Of a stretch of 64,000 bases of DNA, positions 49,726 through 59,427 are shown in pieces. Numbering within the stretch: position 1 is the first letter of the stretch; every line of letters begins with the position of its first letter. Source of the DNA: Magnetospirillum sp. ME-1. Its GTDB lineage: Bacteria; Pseudomonadota; Alphaproteobacteria; Rhodospirillales; Magnetospirillaceae. A program made the translations under genes and the position numbers. A model generated the notes under the pieces. It was not told the DNA's origin. It saw nothing but the letters and a program-made list of their open reading frames with translations, and ran no database searches. Where the stretch lies: contig NZ_CP015848.1 in assembly GCF_002105535.1 (NCBI RefSeq), positions 434,001-498,000 on the forward strand, in the 5' to 3' direction.

Positions 49726-49976
49726 CGGTTCATGTAATCCACAAGATTGGAGCCCAGGATACGATAATTATCGCCCACCTTCTTCGCCTTGATCGTCCCC
49801 GAACGAATCAGGCCCAGCACCTCGAGACGGTCCATCCCCAGCAATTGCGAGGCTTCCGCGCTGCTGTAGATCCGGTGCGGCAAGATCTCCTCGCCGAAGA
49901 TCTTGTCCACCAGCACCATGGCGCCCTGCACGAAGGTCACCAGCGCGCTCCCCTTGATCACCGCCGTCCAGATCAT
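49722..49976 (-). CDS. mamR: MamR (operon copy)
   Basis: Identical 84-aa product to 12227-12481. Overlaps by 4 bp with both mamQ (upstream) and mamB (downstream), so translation of the three is coupled. Confidence 0.9.
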   Translation of the reverse strand: MIWTAVIKGSALVTFVQGAMVLVDKIFGEEILPHRIYSSAEASQLLGMDRLEVLGLIRSGTIKAKKVGDNYRILGSNLVDYMNR

Positions 49977-50791
49977 TTCTTGATGTCCTGCGCATGGTTG
50001 AGAGGCAACAGTTCCTGGAACAGCTGCGGCGTGATGATCGGCGTGTCGCCCGCCGGCTTTTCCTGGAAATACTCCGCCCGCTTGAACCCGGTGATGAACG
50101 CCAGATAGTTCCACGGCCACTTGGTGATCTCGATGTTGTAGGTCGAGGCGGCGGCGTTGTAATCCTCCCGACGCGTCGCGATGCGGTCTTCCATCTCCAC
50201 CAGCGACGTCATCATATGCTTGTAGGTGTCCACCGACTGGATGGTCGGATACTGCTCCACCACCGCCATCAAACGGCCCAGCGCATTGCCGAAGCCTCCG
50301 TCGGCCCCCAGCAGCGCCTTGCCGCCCCCAATATCACCCAGAAGCTTGCCGATCCCGCCCTGCTTCATCAGCTGTTCCAGCGCCGAGCCGATAGGGCCGC
50401 CCTTGCCAGCCTCAACGCCCTCGGTCCGCTTGTCCGAGGTATGCGAGAAGATCGAGTGCTCCAATGCAGCATGGTTCAGCGTCAGCTTCACAAGATTGCC
50501 GAACAGATTGTCCCGGCGCTGGATCATCACCTCGTAATTGGACCGCTTCGCCTGCGTGTCTTCCGACATGGTCACGAAGGTGTTGTAGCGCATCAGCAAC
50601 GTCGCGATGAACGCAACAACCGACAAAACCGATATGACCATAAGAGCGTGCACCGGCCCACGCCCCAAACGACGCGGCGTCTCCTCCACCACGTACAACT
50701 GGGCAAGCAGCTCCTCCGACTGCTTCACCCGTTGCAGCGCACTGAAGTCGACCCCAGGGGCCGAACCAACATTCGCGTCGCCTAATGCCAT
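49973..50791 (-). CDS. mamQ: MamQ, LemA-family protein (operon copy)
   Basis: Identical 272-aa product to 12478-13296: one transmembrane helix and a LemA-type helical domain. It is required for magnetosome membrane biogenesis, and its function is redundant between the two copies. Confidence 0.95.
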   Translation of the reverse strand: MALGDANVGSAPGVDFSALQRVKQSEELLAQLYVVEETPRRLGRGPVHALMVISVLSVVAFIATLLMRYNTFVTMSEDTQAKRSNYEVMIQRRDNLFGNLVKLTLNHAALEHSIFSHTSDKRTEGVEAGKGGPIGSALEQLMKQGGIGKLLGDIGGGKALLGADGGFGNALGRLMAVVEQYPTIQSVDTYKHMMTSLVEMEDRIATRREDYNAAASTYNIEITKWPWNYLAFITGFKRAEYFQEKPAGDTPIITPQLFQELLPLNHAQDIKK

Positions 50792-50840
50792 ATCCGCCTC
50801 TCTAAGCTCGTCGTATGAAGGAAACGCCCCTCATACGGCC

Positions 50841-51494
50841 TCAGACCGAGGCCCCTTCGTCAAGTTCATTGGCCTTCTTGAAATGCGGCAAGGCTTCCTC
50901 GTGCCGGCCCATCTGCTCATAGCTGAAGGCGATGGCGCGATGCACCTTGCCTTCATTGGGACGCAGGCCCAGCGCGATCTTGAAGCTGTCGATGGCTTCG
51001 TCGAAACGGCCGAGGTTGTCCAGCGCCACGCCCAGACGGAACCGGACGTTGAAATTGATGGGATTGGCCTCGGCCACCTTGATCAGCAGCGGAACGGCCA
51101 GATCGTACTTTTGCACCTGCACATAGGTCAGGCCGAGAACGGTCGCCACCTTCACGTTGTCGGGCGCATCGGCCAAGGAACGTTCGAGTAGTTCGGTGCC
51201 GCGATCGACGGCGCCGGTCTTCACATAGGCGATTCCCAGGTGCAGAGCCACATCCACATCGAAGGCATCGGCGTCGTAGACCTGCTCCAGCAGCATGACG
51301 GCCTGGGAATAGCGCCCGGCCTTGGCGTGGGAGATGCCCTTGTCGCGGTAATACACCTGGCGGATGTCGTCGTTGACGGAAAAGGCCGCACGGAACGCAT
51401 CGACCATGTTCATTCCGAGCTTCTTCGCCACCGAAAGGCCGTAGTGAGCGTAAAGAGTGACCTCGTCAAGAATATCCGACGGCTTGCTAGACAT
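50841..51494 (-). CDS. mamA: MamA, TPR scaffold protein (operon copy)
   Basis: Identical 217-aa TPR protein to 13346-13999, with the same start choice (GGAG before ATG 51494). It lies between mamP and mamQ. Confidence 0.95.
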   Translation of the reverse strand: MSSKPSDILDEVTLYAHYGLSVAKKLGMNMVDAFRAAFSVNDDIRQVYYRDKGISHAKAGRYSQAVMLLEQVYDADAFDVDVALHLGIAYVKTGAVDRGTELLERSLADAPDNVKVATVLGLTYVQVQKYDLAVPLLIKVAEANPINFNVRFRLGVALDNLGRFDEAIDSFKIALGLRPNEGKVHRAIAFSYEQMGRHEEALPHFKKANELDEGASV

Positions 51495-51528
51495 AGTGTT
51501 CTCCAAAATCCTAATCAGGTGGCTCTGA

Positions 51529-52356
51529 TCACTTTATGACGTGGCAGGCTTCGCACGGCCCGCGCACTTCGTGAGGATTGACGCTCCGGGCGACCATATC
51601 ACGCGTGATCGTCGGCGGGGGCAGGCTTATCAAATCTGGGTCGGGGGTCAACTCGAACCCCTGGCCGATGGGGTGGCAATCGGTGCAGGCGCCGCGATAG
51701 CCGTGGGGGCGCGGATCGCCCGCCAGGATCATGGGCGCGCCTTCCAACTGGGCGAAGCCCAGGCCGCCCTCGGCCTCGCGCAGGACCACCGTCAGCTTGC
51801 GCACCACCGGAGCCCCCGGCCGGTTGTCCTTACGCAGTACGCTGATCCGCGCATCGGAGCGGTTGGCCACGGTCCGGCTGGCGGCCTTGAAACTCTCCAT
51901 GTCGGTGACCGGGGTATCGTCGATCCTGACGATGAGATCGCCGGCCAAAAGCCCGGAAAACGCCGCGTTCAGCGTGACTTCGCCCAGCAAAACCCCCTGC
52001 AGGCCGCGCGGATAGTTCAGCTTGCGGGCCAGTTCCTCGGTCATCAGGCGACCGTCCATGCCCTGCCAATGCCCTTCGAACACCTTCAGCTTGCGCGGAA
52101 CGAAGTTGGGCAGCGGCGATTCCGTCGCCGGCGCGGTCCCGCCGCCCGCCGCAGGATCGGGCTCCACCGGCATGGCAACATTGGCCGCCTGGGGATACAG
52201 GGGCTGGGGAAAGGCCACAGGCGCCGCGACCGGCCCTGCTGCCACCGCCTGGGACTGCGTATTCGTGGCCTGGGGCGCGACCGGCCCCTGCCGCCCGATG
52301 ACGAGCGCCAGAACAACGGCCAGTCCCACGACCAGAAGCGCCACCTTGCTATTCAT
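51529..52356 (-). CDS. mamP: MamP, PDZ-magnetochrome iron oxidase (operon copy)
   Basis: Identical 275-aa product to 14034-14861: anchor, PDZ domain and two CXXCH heme sites. It lies 27 bp downstream of mamO. Confidence 0.95.
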   Translation of the reverse strand: MNSKVALLVVGLAVVLALVIGRQGPVAPQATNTQSQAVAAGPVAAPVAFPQPLYPQAANVAMPVEPDPAAGGGTAPATESPLPNFVPRKLKVFEGHWQGMDGRLMTEELARKLNYPRGLQGVLLGEVTLNAAFSGLLAGDLIVRIDDTPVTDMESFKAASRTVANRSDARISVLRKDNRPGAPVVRKLTVVLREAEGGLGFAQLEGAPMILAGDPRPHGYRGACTDCHPIGQGFELTPDPDLISLPPPTITRDMVARSVNPHEVRGPCEACHVIK

Positions 52357-52383
52357 GTCCGGCCAATCCCAGCATCATGATCA

Positions 52384-54297
52384 TCACACCGAGGTCAGCA
52401 TCTTGAGAGCGATAGCGGCCATGGTCGCCGCATACACGCCCTTGAGCACCCGCACCGGCAAGACCCGCATCAGGCGCGCTCCGATGATGCCGCCCACATA
52501 GGCGCCGGGAATCATCACCAGGGCCAGGGTCACCGGCGCTTCCCAATGAATCAGACCCGTGCTGGATCCGTGGAGGAAGGCCACCACCGAACCGGCCACC
52601 GAGGCCCAGAACACCAGGACCGAACTGTTGGCGATGGCGTTTTGCAGGCTGATGCGTCCCACATAGCGCTGCAGCGGAACCTCGATGACGCCGCCGCTGA
52701 TGCCGAGAATACCGCTGAACAGACCCATGGGCAGCCCCAACACCGCCGAACGGGCATGGCCTTCCGGCAAGGCAAGGCCGCTGGCCTTGGGCCTGGAGGT
52801 GCCGTCTGCCAAAGCCATCAATTCGTCCATCTCGTCTTCAGCCTCTGCGGCGGAAATGGACTCGGCCGTTTCCTCGCCGGCATTGGGCTGAAGAATTTCC
52901 ATGACCGCCTTGCCCGCCATGATCAGAGCGAACAGGCCCAGTAGAATACCCACCACAGAATCGCCGATGGCGTTGCCGATGAAATAGCCCAGGATCACGC
53001 CGGCGATGCCCCAGGGAATCAGCGGCTTGACCTTGTCCCACTGGACCAGTTGAGCCTTGTCGTTGCGCAATGAGGCAGCACCGTACACCACCACATTGGT
53101 CAGAAAGACCACCGGGCGGATCAGATACATGCCATAGCCGAAGAAGACCATCATGCCGGCGACCTGGAGCACGCCGCCGCCCATGGTCATCATGCCGCCG
53201 GTGACACCCGCCGCCAAGGCGAGCATGACCAGGCCGACGATATCGGCGACGGAGTATCCGCCGATCTTTGCACCCCCGACATGGTCTGTGTCGATGAAGG
53301 GCATGCCCGAGGGAATGGACGGCGCGACATTGCCCTTGACCACATTGCCTTGCACGACGTTCATGCCCATCCCCGGAATGGCAGTCGGTCCCCCGACCAC
53401 CGCCCGGGCCTTGGACCACCAATTGGTGGAACCGGCAGCGACGGTCTGGGTCTGAGGTTGGCCGGGTGCCGTGGCGGAGCCCTTCTTGAAGCGAACCACG
53501 TCCTGAAGATGGGACACGATCACCTGGGCCGGCACCGTGAAGCCTTCCACCTTGCCGGCGGGGCCGGTAGCGGCGATGTTGATGCCCACCAGATCACCCT
53601 GGGCGTTGACCAGCGGGCCGCCGGTCTGTTCCCAGCTGTAGACCGCGTCCGAACGCAGCAGATGGGTGATCTGGGTCGCCCCCACCGCCAGCGGCGCATC
53701 CGCCGATTGCACCAGGCCCTGGCGCACCAGCGGCGCCCCCGCCATGTTGCGGCCGAAGGCGAAGACCTGCTGACCCGGCACCACCGTCTGGACGTCGGCC
53801 ATGCGGAAATGCAGGAACTTCTCGGTGGTCTGCATCTTCAGCAGCGCCAGATCATGCCCCGGAATGGTCTTCACCACCTGGGCCGGAAAGCGCCGGATCC
53901 CACCCGTCGTCGCCACCTGGACCGAAATCTCCGGCAGCTTGGACACCGAATGCAAGGTGGTGATCACATAGCCGTTGGTCCCCACGATGGCCCCCGAGGC
54001 CACCGGACCGGCATTGACCCCGCCGCCGCCGACCCCGACCACAGCAGGGGGAACCGTGTGATACAGCCGCTGCACATGCGGCATGGCGATGTTGCGCACC
54101 AGGAACTGACCCACCGACAGATCGTCGGCCCCGTGGAAATTGTCGTCCTCGTCGTAATGGTCCAGGAGATAGATCCCCCAGGCGAAGGTCACGAAGATCA
54201 AGAAGGCCAGGATCGAGACAGGCGTCTTCCACGACCGTTCGCAAAACACGATCTTGTTGGTGGGCAATTCGCCCATGGTCTCGCCGACTTCAATCAT
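52384..54297 (-). CDS. mamO: MamO, degenerate trypsin-like/TauE protein (operon copy)
   Basis: The 637-aa protein has the same architecture as 14889-16802, including Thr225 in place of the catalytic serine. It differs at residue 107 (Thr, not Ala) and residue 120 (Lys, not Asn); both lie in the trypsin-like domain close to H116. Three further silent differences lie nearer the start. It follows mamN by 40 bp. Confidence 0.96.
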   Translation of the reverse strand: MIEVGETMGELPTNKIVFCERSWKTPVSILAFLIFVTFAWGIYLLDHYDEDDNFHGADDLSVGQFLVRNIAMPHVQRLYHTVPPAVVGVGGGGVNAGPVASGAIVGTNGYVITTLHSVSKLPEISVQVATTGGIRRFPAQVVKTIPGHDLALLKMQTTEKFLHFRMADVQTVVPGQQVFAFGRNMAGAPLVRQGLVQSADAPLAVGATQITHLLRSDAVYSWEQTGGPLVNAQGDLVGINIAATGPAGKVEGFTVPAQVIVSHLQDVVRFKKGSATAPGQPQTQTVAAGSTNWWSKARAVVGGPTAIPGMGMNVVQGNVVKGNVAPSIPSGMPFIDTDHVGGAKIGGYSVADIVGLVMLALAAGVTGGMMTMGGGVLQVAGMMVFFGYGMYLIRPVVFLTNVVVYGAASLRNDKAQLVQWDKVKPLIPWGIAGVILGYFIGNAIGDSVVGILLGLFALIMAGKAVMEILQPNAGEETAESISAAEAEDEMDELMALADGTSRPKASGLALPEGHARSAVLGLPMGLFSGILGISGGVIEVPLQRYVGRISLQNAIANSSVLVFWASVAGSVVAFLHGSSTGLIHWEAPVTLALVMIPGAYVGGIIGARLMRVLPVRVLKGVYAATMAAIALKMLTSV

Positions 54298-54337
54298 GGC
54301 TGAGTTCCAAGCTCATTCGGATTCCTGTCGTCATCTC

Positions 54338-55651
54338 TCATCCCACGAGAACCGCGATATAGACGGTCCCCAGAACCAAGAAGATCCCCATCAGTGGCAT
54401 GCCCCAGCGGACATATTCCCGATGGGTGAATTGCAGACCGGCGGCGGCTGCGGATGCCAGTTCCGGATGCCGCTTCACGAAGCCGGAATATTGAGTCATG
54501 GCCAGGGATCCCGCCGTGGCGCCCGGCAGCGCAGCCACCGACCCCGCCATGATGCCCAGCGCCAGCGCCCACCAAGCCGCCTGACCGTCCCCGTCCAGGC
54601 GAAGCGTCGCCGCCACCGGGGCGAAGACCGCCGCCGAGGTGCCGCCGCCCACGAAAATAGTGACGGCGGCTGCCATCCACATCAAAAGGATGGCGCGGAC
54701 GCGGTCATGGGCGGCGGTAATGCCTTCGAGCCAGTTCACCGCCCAGTCGAGAATCCCCACCGAGGTCAAGGCCCCCACCATCACGAACAGGCCGCCGTAG
54801 AACAAGATGTCGGTGCCGCCGCAGGCCGAGAAGAACTCGTCATCCTTGAAGCGGCCCAGACCCAGCGCCGTCACCCCGGCGACAAAGGCGATCCAGCCCG
54901 GCCGCACCTTCAGCGGCCCCGCCAGAATCAAACCGGCGACGGTGACGCCGAAAATGATCAGTCCATAACTCAAAAGCCGACGGTCGATGGCACTGTGACG
55001 CAGCGCCTCGCCCCGGGCCCAGACCGGATCCACCGGAATTTCCGAGCCTTTCCAGTCGCCCAAACGCCGCTCGAAGAATACCAGCATCACCGCCAGCAAG
55101 ATCAGGCAGACAGGCATCATCCCGGCGATGAAATCGTTGAAGTGAAGCTTGCCCGCCGAGGCCAGAATCATGTTGGGGAAGTCGCCGATCATGGTCGAGG
55201 CCCCGCCCAGATTGGCGGCGATAATCTCGGCGATGATGACCGGCACGGGGTCGATGCCGGTGCGAAAGCACACCGTCAAGGTCACCGGAACCACCACCGC
55301 CACCGTCACCAAGGAGTTGCTAGCCAGCGAAATCCCGTAGGTCACCAGCGCCATCATCACCAAGATCCAGCGCCCTTGGCCCTGGGACAGTTCCGCCGTT
55401 CCGGCCGCCAGATAGGCATAGACGCCGGAGCGGGCCAGGAGGGCGGAAATGGCCGCCATGCCGAAGATCAGGGCCAGAGTCTCGAAATAGACGGAGCGCA
55501 GCGCCATGACCGGCGTGTAGCTGCCGCTGATGGTTCCGATCACCACCAATGCCGCCGCCCCGGCCAGAACGGCCAGATGGCTGCCCTCCGCCCACCGATA
55601 GATAACGGCGAACGTCGCGACGAACACGGCAAGGGTGAGAAGTCCGATCAT
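54338..55651 (-). CDS. mamN: MamN, ArsB/CitM/NhaD-type transporter
   Basis: The 437-aa polytopic membrane protein (about 11 helices) belongs to the ion-transporter superfamily (ArsB/CitM, Na+/H+ antiporter-like). Family-typical helix-breaking segments are visible (IAANLGGASTMIGDFPNMIL, VGGGTSAAVFAPVAATLR). MamN is essential for crystal formation in AMB-1 and has been proposed to export protons released by magnetite precipitation. Its ATG immediately follows the mamM stop (TAGATG), so the two are translationally coupled. Confidence 0.93.
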   Translation of the reverse strand: MIGLLTLAVFVATFAVIYRWAEGSHLAVLAGAAALVVIGTISGSYTPVMALRSVYFETLALIFGMAAISALLARSGVYAYLAAGTAELSQGQGRWILVMMALVTYGISLASNSLVTVAVVVPVTLTVCFRTGIDPVPVIIAEIIAANLGGASTMIGDFPNMILASAGKLHFNDFIAGMMPVCLILLAVMLVFFERRLGDWKGSEIPVDPVWARGEALRHSAIDRRLLSYGLIIFGVTVAGLILAGPLKVRPGWIAFVAGVTALGLGRFKDDEFFSACGGTDILFYGGLFVMVGALTSVGILDWAVNWLEGITAAHDRVRAILLMWMAAAVTIFVGGGTSAAVFAPVAATLRLDGDGQAAWWALALGIMAGSVAALPGATAGSLAMTQYSGFVKRHPELASAAAAGLQFTHREYVRWGMPLMGIFLVLGTVYIAVLVG

Positions 55652-56608
55652 CTAGTTATCCACCTTCGACAACATGACTTCATCGTAAGTCAGCGGTTCT
55701 TCCGAGAATGTCGGCTTGCTTGTATCTCCGGCTTCTCGCGCCTCGGCGCTGACATGCAGCGATTCGATACGGCGCATCTTGCCGCAGACCGCGGCCTGAA
55801 CCGCCTCGCAAATGTCGTGGGCCTGCTCCACCGTATGCTCGGGATCGACGCCGATGATCATGTCGGCCCAGATGTCTTGGCCCACATAGCGGGCGCGCAG
55901 ATGGATCACGCCGCGCACGCCGGGGACCCGCTCCGCCGTATCGACGATGCGGTTCTGCACCGCCTCGCCCGCGGTATGGTCCATCAGGCCGCGATAGGCA
56001 TCCATGAAGACGACCTTGCCCAGCAGCAGCAGGTCGATGGTTTCCCACAGGGCGACCGCCGGATCGATCCACGGCATGTTGAGGTAATGGGCGCCGATGA
56101 TGCCCAGCGCCACGGCCCCCGAAGCGGTGGCGTCGCCATGGTGATGCTTGGCCATGGTCTTGATGATGGGACTGTTGGTCTCGATGGCGACGCAGCGGGA
56201 GTAGAAATACATGGCCACATTGACGCCGACGGAAACCAGCGCCGCCCACAGCACGATCAGATGCGGGGTGCGGTGCATGCTTTCATCCAACAAGATCTGG
56301 ACGGCGTGGACCAGCAGATAGCCGGTCAGTCCGATGAAAACGACGCTGACCACCATGGACAGAATGAATTCGACCTTGCCGTGGCCGTAGGGATGCTCCG
56401 CGTCAAGGGGCTTGCTGGAGATGGTGGTCCCGATGACCACCATCAGCGCATTCAGCATGTCCTTCAGCGAATACATGGCATCGGCGAGCATGGCCTGCGA
56501 TCCGCCGATCAGACCGACGAACGCCTTCATGACCATCAGTACGGTGTTTACAGCCAGGCCGACCCAACCGATGCTCCTGCTGCAGACCGTGCAACCGCTC
56601 TTCCTCAT
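55652..56608 (-). CDS. mamM: MamM, CDF-family iron transporter
   Basis: The 318-aa cation-diffusion facilitator has a transmembrane site that is Y-x3-D and H-x3-D (LADAMYSLKDML, AKHHHGDATAS), the arrangement known for MamM. The C-terminal cytoplasmic metal-sensing domain (215-318) includes the conserved VIHLRARYVGQDIWADMIIG. MamM transports iron into the magnetosome and stabilises MamB. GGAG precedes the ATG. It lies between mamL and mamN. Confidence 0.95.
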   Translation of the reverse strand: MRKSGCTVCSRSIGWVGLAVNTVLMVMKAFVGLIGGSQAMLADAMYSLKDMLNALMVVIGTTISSKPLDAEHPYGHGKVEFILSMVVSVVFIGLTGYLLVHAVQILLDESMHRTPHLIVLWAALVSVGVNVAMYFYSRCVAIETNSPIIKTMAKHHHGDATASGAVALGIIGAHYLNMPWIDPAVALWETIDLLLLGKVVFMDAYRGLMDHTAGEAVQNRIVDTAERVPGVRGVIHLRARYVGQDIWADMIIGVDPEHTVEQAHDICEAVQAAVCGKMRRIESLHVSAEAREAGDTSKPTFSEEPLTYDEVMLSKVDN

Positions 56609-56658
56609 CCTTACTCACTCCAAAGCCCCGACCCCGCCTTCAACCCAAGCGAAGGGAT

Positions 56659-56895
56659 TCAGCGCTTGATGACGATGCTCTTCCCCGGCGACTTCTGCTT
56701 GCGCCGCGTCATGACGTTCGCCAGCACCGAGACGATGCCGATGGCGAAACCGAGAAAAAACGTTATGCCCAGAACAACGAAATGCGGCGCAATCATCGCC
56801 AGTGGTCCCAGGCGGGTTTCGACCATATGCGCGTTGGACGACGCCAACAGCACGATCAACCCGCCGAACACCAACGATCCGATCAATCTTACCAT
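56659..56895 (-). CDS. mamL: MamL, small two-helix membrane protein
   Basis: The 78-aa protein has two transmembrane helices (VRLIGSLVFGGLIVLLASS, APHFVVLGITFFLGFAIGIV). The strongly basic cytoplasmic tail (TRRKQKSPGKSIVIKR) may insert into and bend the membrane. MamL is one of the minimal set (MamI, L, Q, B) needed for magnetosome vesicle formation. Confidence 0.93.
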   Translation of the reverse strand: MVRLIGSLVFGGLIVLLASSNAHMVETRLGPLAMIAPHFVVLGITFFLGFAIGIVSVLANVMTRRKQKSPGKSIVIKR

Positions 56896-56950
56896 GCCAC
56901 TGTCCTAGACTGCCGCGTATCCCCGTCCCGCATATCGAACTCTCCCCCCG

Positions 56951-57994
56951 TCACGAGCCGGAGACGTCTCCAAGCTGACGCCAATACTGCGGCGGAAGCT
57001 CTTCCGCCAGACGCAAGGCGCCCCGGCAACCGTCGAAAGTGGGGTCCTTGACGCAGGTCACGTTCGCATCGCCGAAGGGACGCAGCTTTTCCTTGACGTA
57101 GGCCGCCAATCCGCGAATGCGCGAGCCGCCGCCGGCAAACACGATGTTTTGAAGCACGGTGGCCTGATATTCGGGCTGGAACGAACGCAGCAGCGTCTCG
57201 ATGCTTTCGATAATGTCGGGCATCAGCGCCTCGCAGGCGATCTTCACCGGCTCGGTCACGTCAGCGCGCACGGGCTTGCCGGCGGCGCGGAACTCGAACG
57301 AGGCAACCTCGGTGGGGGTGCCGACGAAGGAGAACTGCTCTTTCACCGCGCAGGCGACATTCACGTTCATCTGCAGTTCGGGATGACGTTCCAAGATGGC
57401 GTTCTGGAGCCGCTCATCCACATAGTTGCCAGCCTTGGTCAGGGTAACCTGATCTTCGGGGCCGGGAACAGTGCCCTTCAGGGCGCAGATATCCGTGGTT
57501 CCGGCGCCGATATCGACGATGATGGTGTTGATCAGCTTGTCCAGGCCGTAGCCGACCATGAACGGTTCGGACACCACTAGGGCGGTATGAACCACCTCCT
57601 GAGCCATCTTGAGCAGCAGCGCCTTGTTGGCCGCCGACGCCCGCGCCGGCACGCCGATGACGGCGCAGATCTCGTCGTTGGGGCCGGGCTCGGCCGACTT
57701 CACCACATGGGTCAGCAGATGCCGCGCCACTTCGATGTCGCGGTCGCTGATCTCGCTCAGCACGCCGTCCTGGAGCGGATAGCGGATGTCCAGGTAGGAG
57801 CGCATCTCGAAAGCCTCGTCGCCGACCACATAGGGGCGGCCGAGCAGCTTCAAACCGATGACGTCCTTCGGGTATCCAACCACCGACTTCAGCAGGAACT
57901 TTTTGCCCCGGCTCGACATCACCGCAGTATGGGAAGTCCCAAGGTCGATGCCAAGGAACAATCTGTTCTTGGCCTGGCCTTCACCTTCACTCAT
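56951..57994 (-). CDS. mamK: MamK, actin-like filament protein
   Basis: The 347-aa bacterial actin has phosphate-1 loop LGIDLGTSHTAV (residues 14-25), phosphate-2 NTIIVDIGAGTTDICAL, the adenosine motif VFAGGGSRIRGL and the ATPase-region Glu in VVSEPFMVGYG. MamK forms the cytoskeletal filament that aligns magnetosomes and is regulated by MamJ and LimJ. ATG 57994 follows GGAG at 8 bp and gives the established 347-aa length; three extra codons are open upstream. No second mamK occurs in the paralogous block. Confidence 0.97.
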   Translation of the reverse strand: MSEGEGQAKNRLFLGIDLGTSHTAVMSSRGKKFLLKSVVGYPKDVIGLKLLGRPYVVGDEAFEMRSYLDIRYPLQDGVLSEISDRDIEVARHLLTHVVKSAEPGPNDEICAVIGVPARASAANKALLLKMAQEVVHTALVVSEPFMVGYGLDKLINTIIVDIGAGTTDICALKGTVPGPEDQVTLTKAGNYVDERLQNAILERHPELQMNVNVACAVKEQFSFVGTPTEVASFEFRAAGKPVRADVTEPVKIACEALMPDIIESIETLLRSFQPEYQATVLQNIVFAGGGSRIRGLAAYVKEKLRPFGDANVTCVKDPTFDGCRGALRLAEELPPQYWRQLGDVSGS

Positions 57995-58041
57995 TTTTGT
58001 CACTCCGTTCGCGTGCTAAATGACCAATTGACGGCTGCCAG

Positions 58042-59412
58042 CTATTTTTTCTTGCCCACCGTATCGCATTGAGACGTGGAGCAGGTCCCGCAACTTCCCT
58101 CGGCGGACCCCGTAAGCCGACGCGCACCGGCGACGACGTTGTCCCCAATGACACGTCCCCCCTTGACCACGCCGCCGACGACCCCGGCACCAAGACTGAG
58201 GACACTACGCACCGCCGAACCGGCGATCCCGAAAATTCCACCGAGAAGGTCTTCGACGGGAACGTCCTGAACCGTGGCGACCTTCTTTCTGACCGGCGGA
58301 GCCTTCCTCTTCTTCGCGGGCTCTCGGACGGGCTTGGCCGCTGGGGCAACGGAAGGGGGAGAGGCCAAAACCGGGGCCATGGCCGCAGCCGCCTGCATCA
58401 GTTCGGCAAGACCGAAATTAGTCGCCGGGGCGGGAACCGCCACCGCGTCCTCGATGCTTTCGGCCACCGGCTCGGAAACAGCCGCCTCATGAACCAATTC
58501 GGGCTCGGCCACCGGAAGCTCGGGCTCCGGCTCGGCTTCGGCCACAACGTCCACCGGCACGACTTCGGGCTCGGGCGCGGCCACCGGAAGCTCGGGCTCC
58601 GGCTCGGCTTCGGCCACAACCTCCACCGGCAAGACTTCGGGCTCGGGCGCGGCCACCGGAAGCTCCGGCTCCGGCTCGGCTTCGGCCACAACCTCCACCG
58701 GCAAGACTTCGGGCTCGGGCGCGGCCACCGGAAGCTCCGGCTCCGGCTCGGCTTCGGCCACAACGTCCACCGGCACGACTTCGGGCTCGGGCTCGGTCAC
58801 CGGAAGCTCCGGCTCCGGCTCGGCTTCGGCCACAACGTCCACCGGCACGACTTCGGGCTCGGCCACCGGAAGCTCCGGCTCCGGCTCGGCTTCGGCCACA
58901 ACGTCCACCGGCACGACTCCGGGCTCGGGCTCGGCCACCGGAAGCTCGGGCTCCGGCTCGGCTTCGGTGGTCTGGATCGGCTGAACCTCGATCACCAGAT
59001 CGGAGACGGACACCGTGATATCCGAAGTGATCGGCTGGGACGCCTCCAACTCGATGACGAAATTGCTCTCCGGGGTCTCGACCTCTTCCACGCGGCTGGG
59101 GGTCCGCCAGATCGGCTGCGACCAGCGGCTGACCAGATCGCCGACGGACGGGGATTCCGTGGGGCGGGTAGGGGCGGGGCTCGGCTGAACCGGCTCGATC
59201 CGGCCGCCGTGATTGGCCGACCAGGGCGAGCTTTCCAGCAAACTGGCCCAAATATCGCCTTGCTGCGCCGGCTTCAGCGACACGGCCAAAGTTGGCGTGG
59301 GATGGACCGTCACCGAGACGATCTCGGGCTCCGACGGCATTCCGCCGCCCGCCGACAAGCCTTCACCCTGGCTCCCGTCGCCTTTGTCGCGATCTCGCCG
59401 GTTATTCGCCAT
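58042..59412 (-). CDS. mamJ: MamJ, acidic repeat protein linking magnetosomes to MamK
   Basis: This 456-aa highly acidic protein has an N-terminal region with WASLLESSPWS and LVSRWSQPIWR boxes. The central repetitive acidic domain (about 155-310) has seven copies of EAEPEPELPV separated by VVPVDVVA-type spacers. Near the C-terminus lies an Ala/Val-rich segment, and PVEDLLGGIFGIAGSAVRS is shared with LimJ. It ends with a Cys-containing tail (GSCGTCSTSQC). MamJ tethers magnetosomes to MamK filaments; repeat length varies between strains. Confidence 0.95.
   Translation of the reverse strand: MANNRRDRDKGDGSQGEGLSAGGGMPSEPEIVSVTVHPTPTLAVSLKPAQQGDIWASLLESSPWSANHGGRIEPVQPSPAPTRPTESPSVGDLVSRWSQPIWRTPSRVEEVETPESNFVIELEASQPITSDITVSVSDLVIEVQPIQTTEAEPEPELPVAEPEPGVVPVDVVAEAEPEPELPVAEPEVVPVDVVAEAEPEPELPVTEPEPEVVPVDVVAEAEPEPELPVAAPEPEVLPVEVVAEAEPEPELPVAAPEPEVLPVEVVAEAEPEPELPVAAPEPEVVPVDVVAEAEPEPELPVAEPELVHEAAVSEPVAESIEDAVAVPAPATNFGLAELMQAAAAMAPVLASPPSVAPAAKPVREPAKKRKAPPVRKKVATVQDVPVEDLLGGIFGIAGSAVRSVLSLGAGVVGGVVKGGRVIGDNVVAGARRLTGSAEGSCGTCSTSQCDTVGKKK
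58500..58975 (-). repeat. Tandem repeats within mamJ
   Basis: Seven near-identical units of about 60-72 bp encode EAEPEPELPV plus a spacer such as AEPEPEVVPVDVVA. The units differ by the presence of a PE pair and by A/E/T and D/E exchanges. High DNA identity makes the block prone to slippage and recombination. Confidence 0.92.
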
Positions 59413-59427
59413 TATCCAGCTCCACCA

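Larger units (their letters stand above)
48822..54329. repeat. 5,508-bp direct duplication, copy B (mamB-R-Q-A-P-O in the main operon)
   Basis: Partner of 11327-16834, same orientation and no indels. The five visible differences all fall in 53938-54232 (5' part of mamO). Here the block keeps its native neighbours: mamN upstream and mamS downstream. This copy is therefore in the ancestral context. Confidence 0.96.

Noticed and set aside
54254-56908. Long plus-strand open frame opposite mamN, mamM and mamL
   Set aside because: Antisense shadow with Gln/His/Asp-rich composition; the minus strand carries the recognised transporters with proper starts.
58500-58975. Regularly spaced repeats resembling a CRISPR array
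   Set aside because: The spacing is codon-periodic and the 'spacers' are themselves repetitive coding sequence of mamJ; no cas genes are present.
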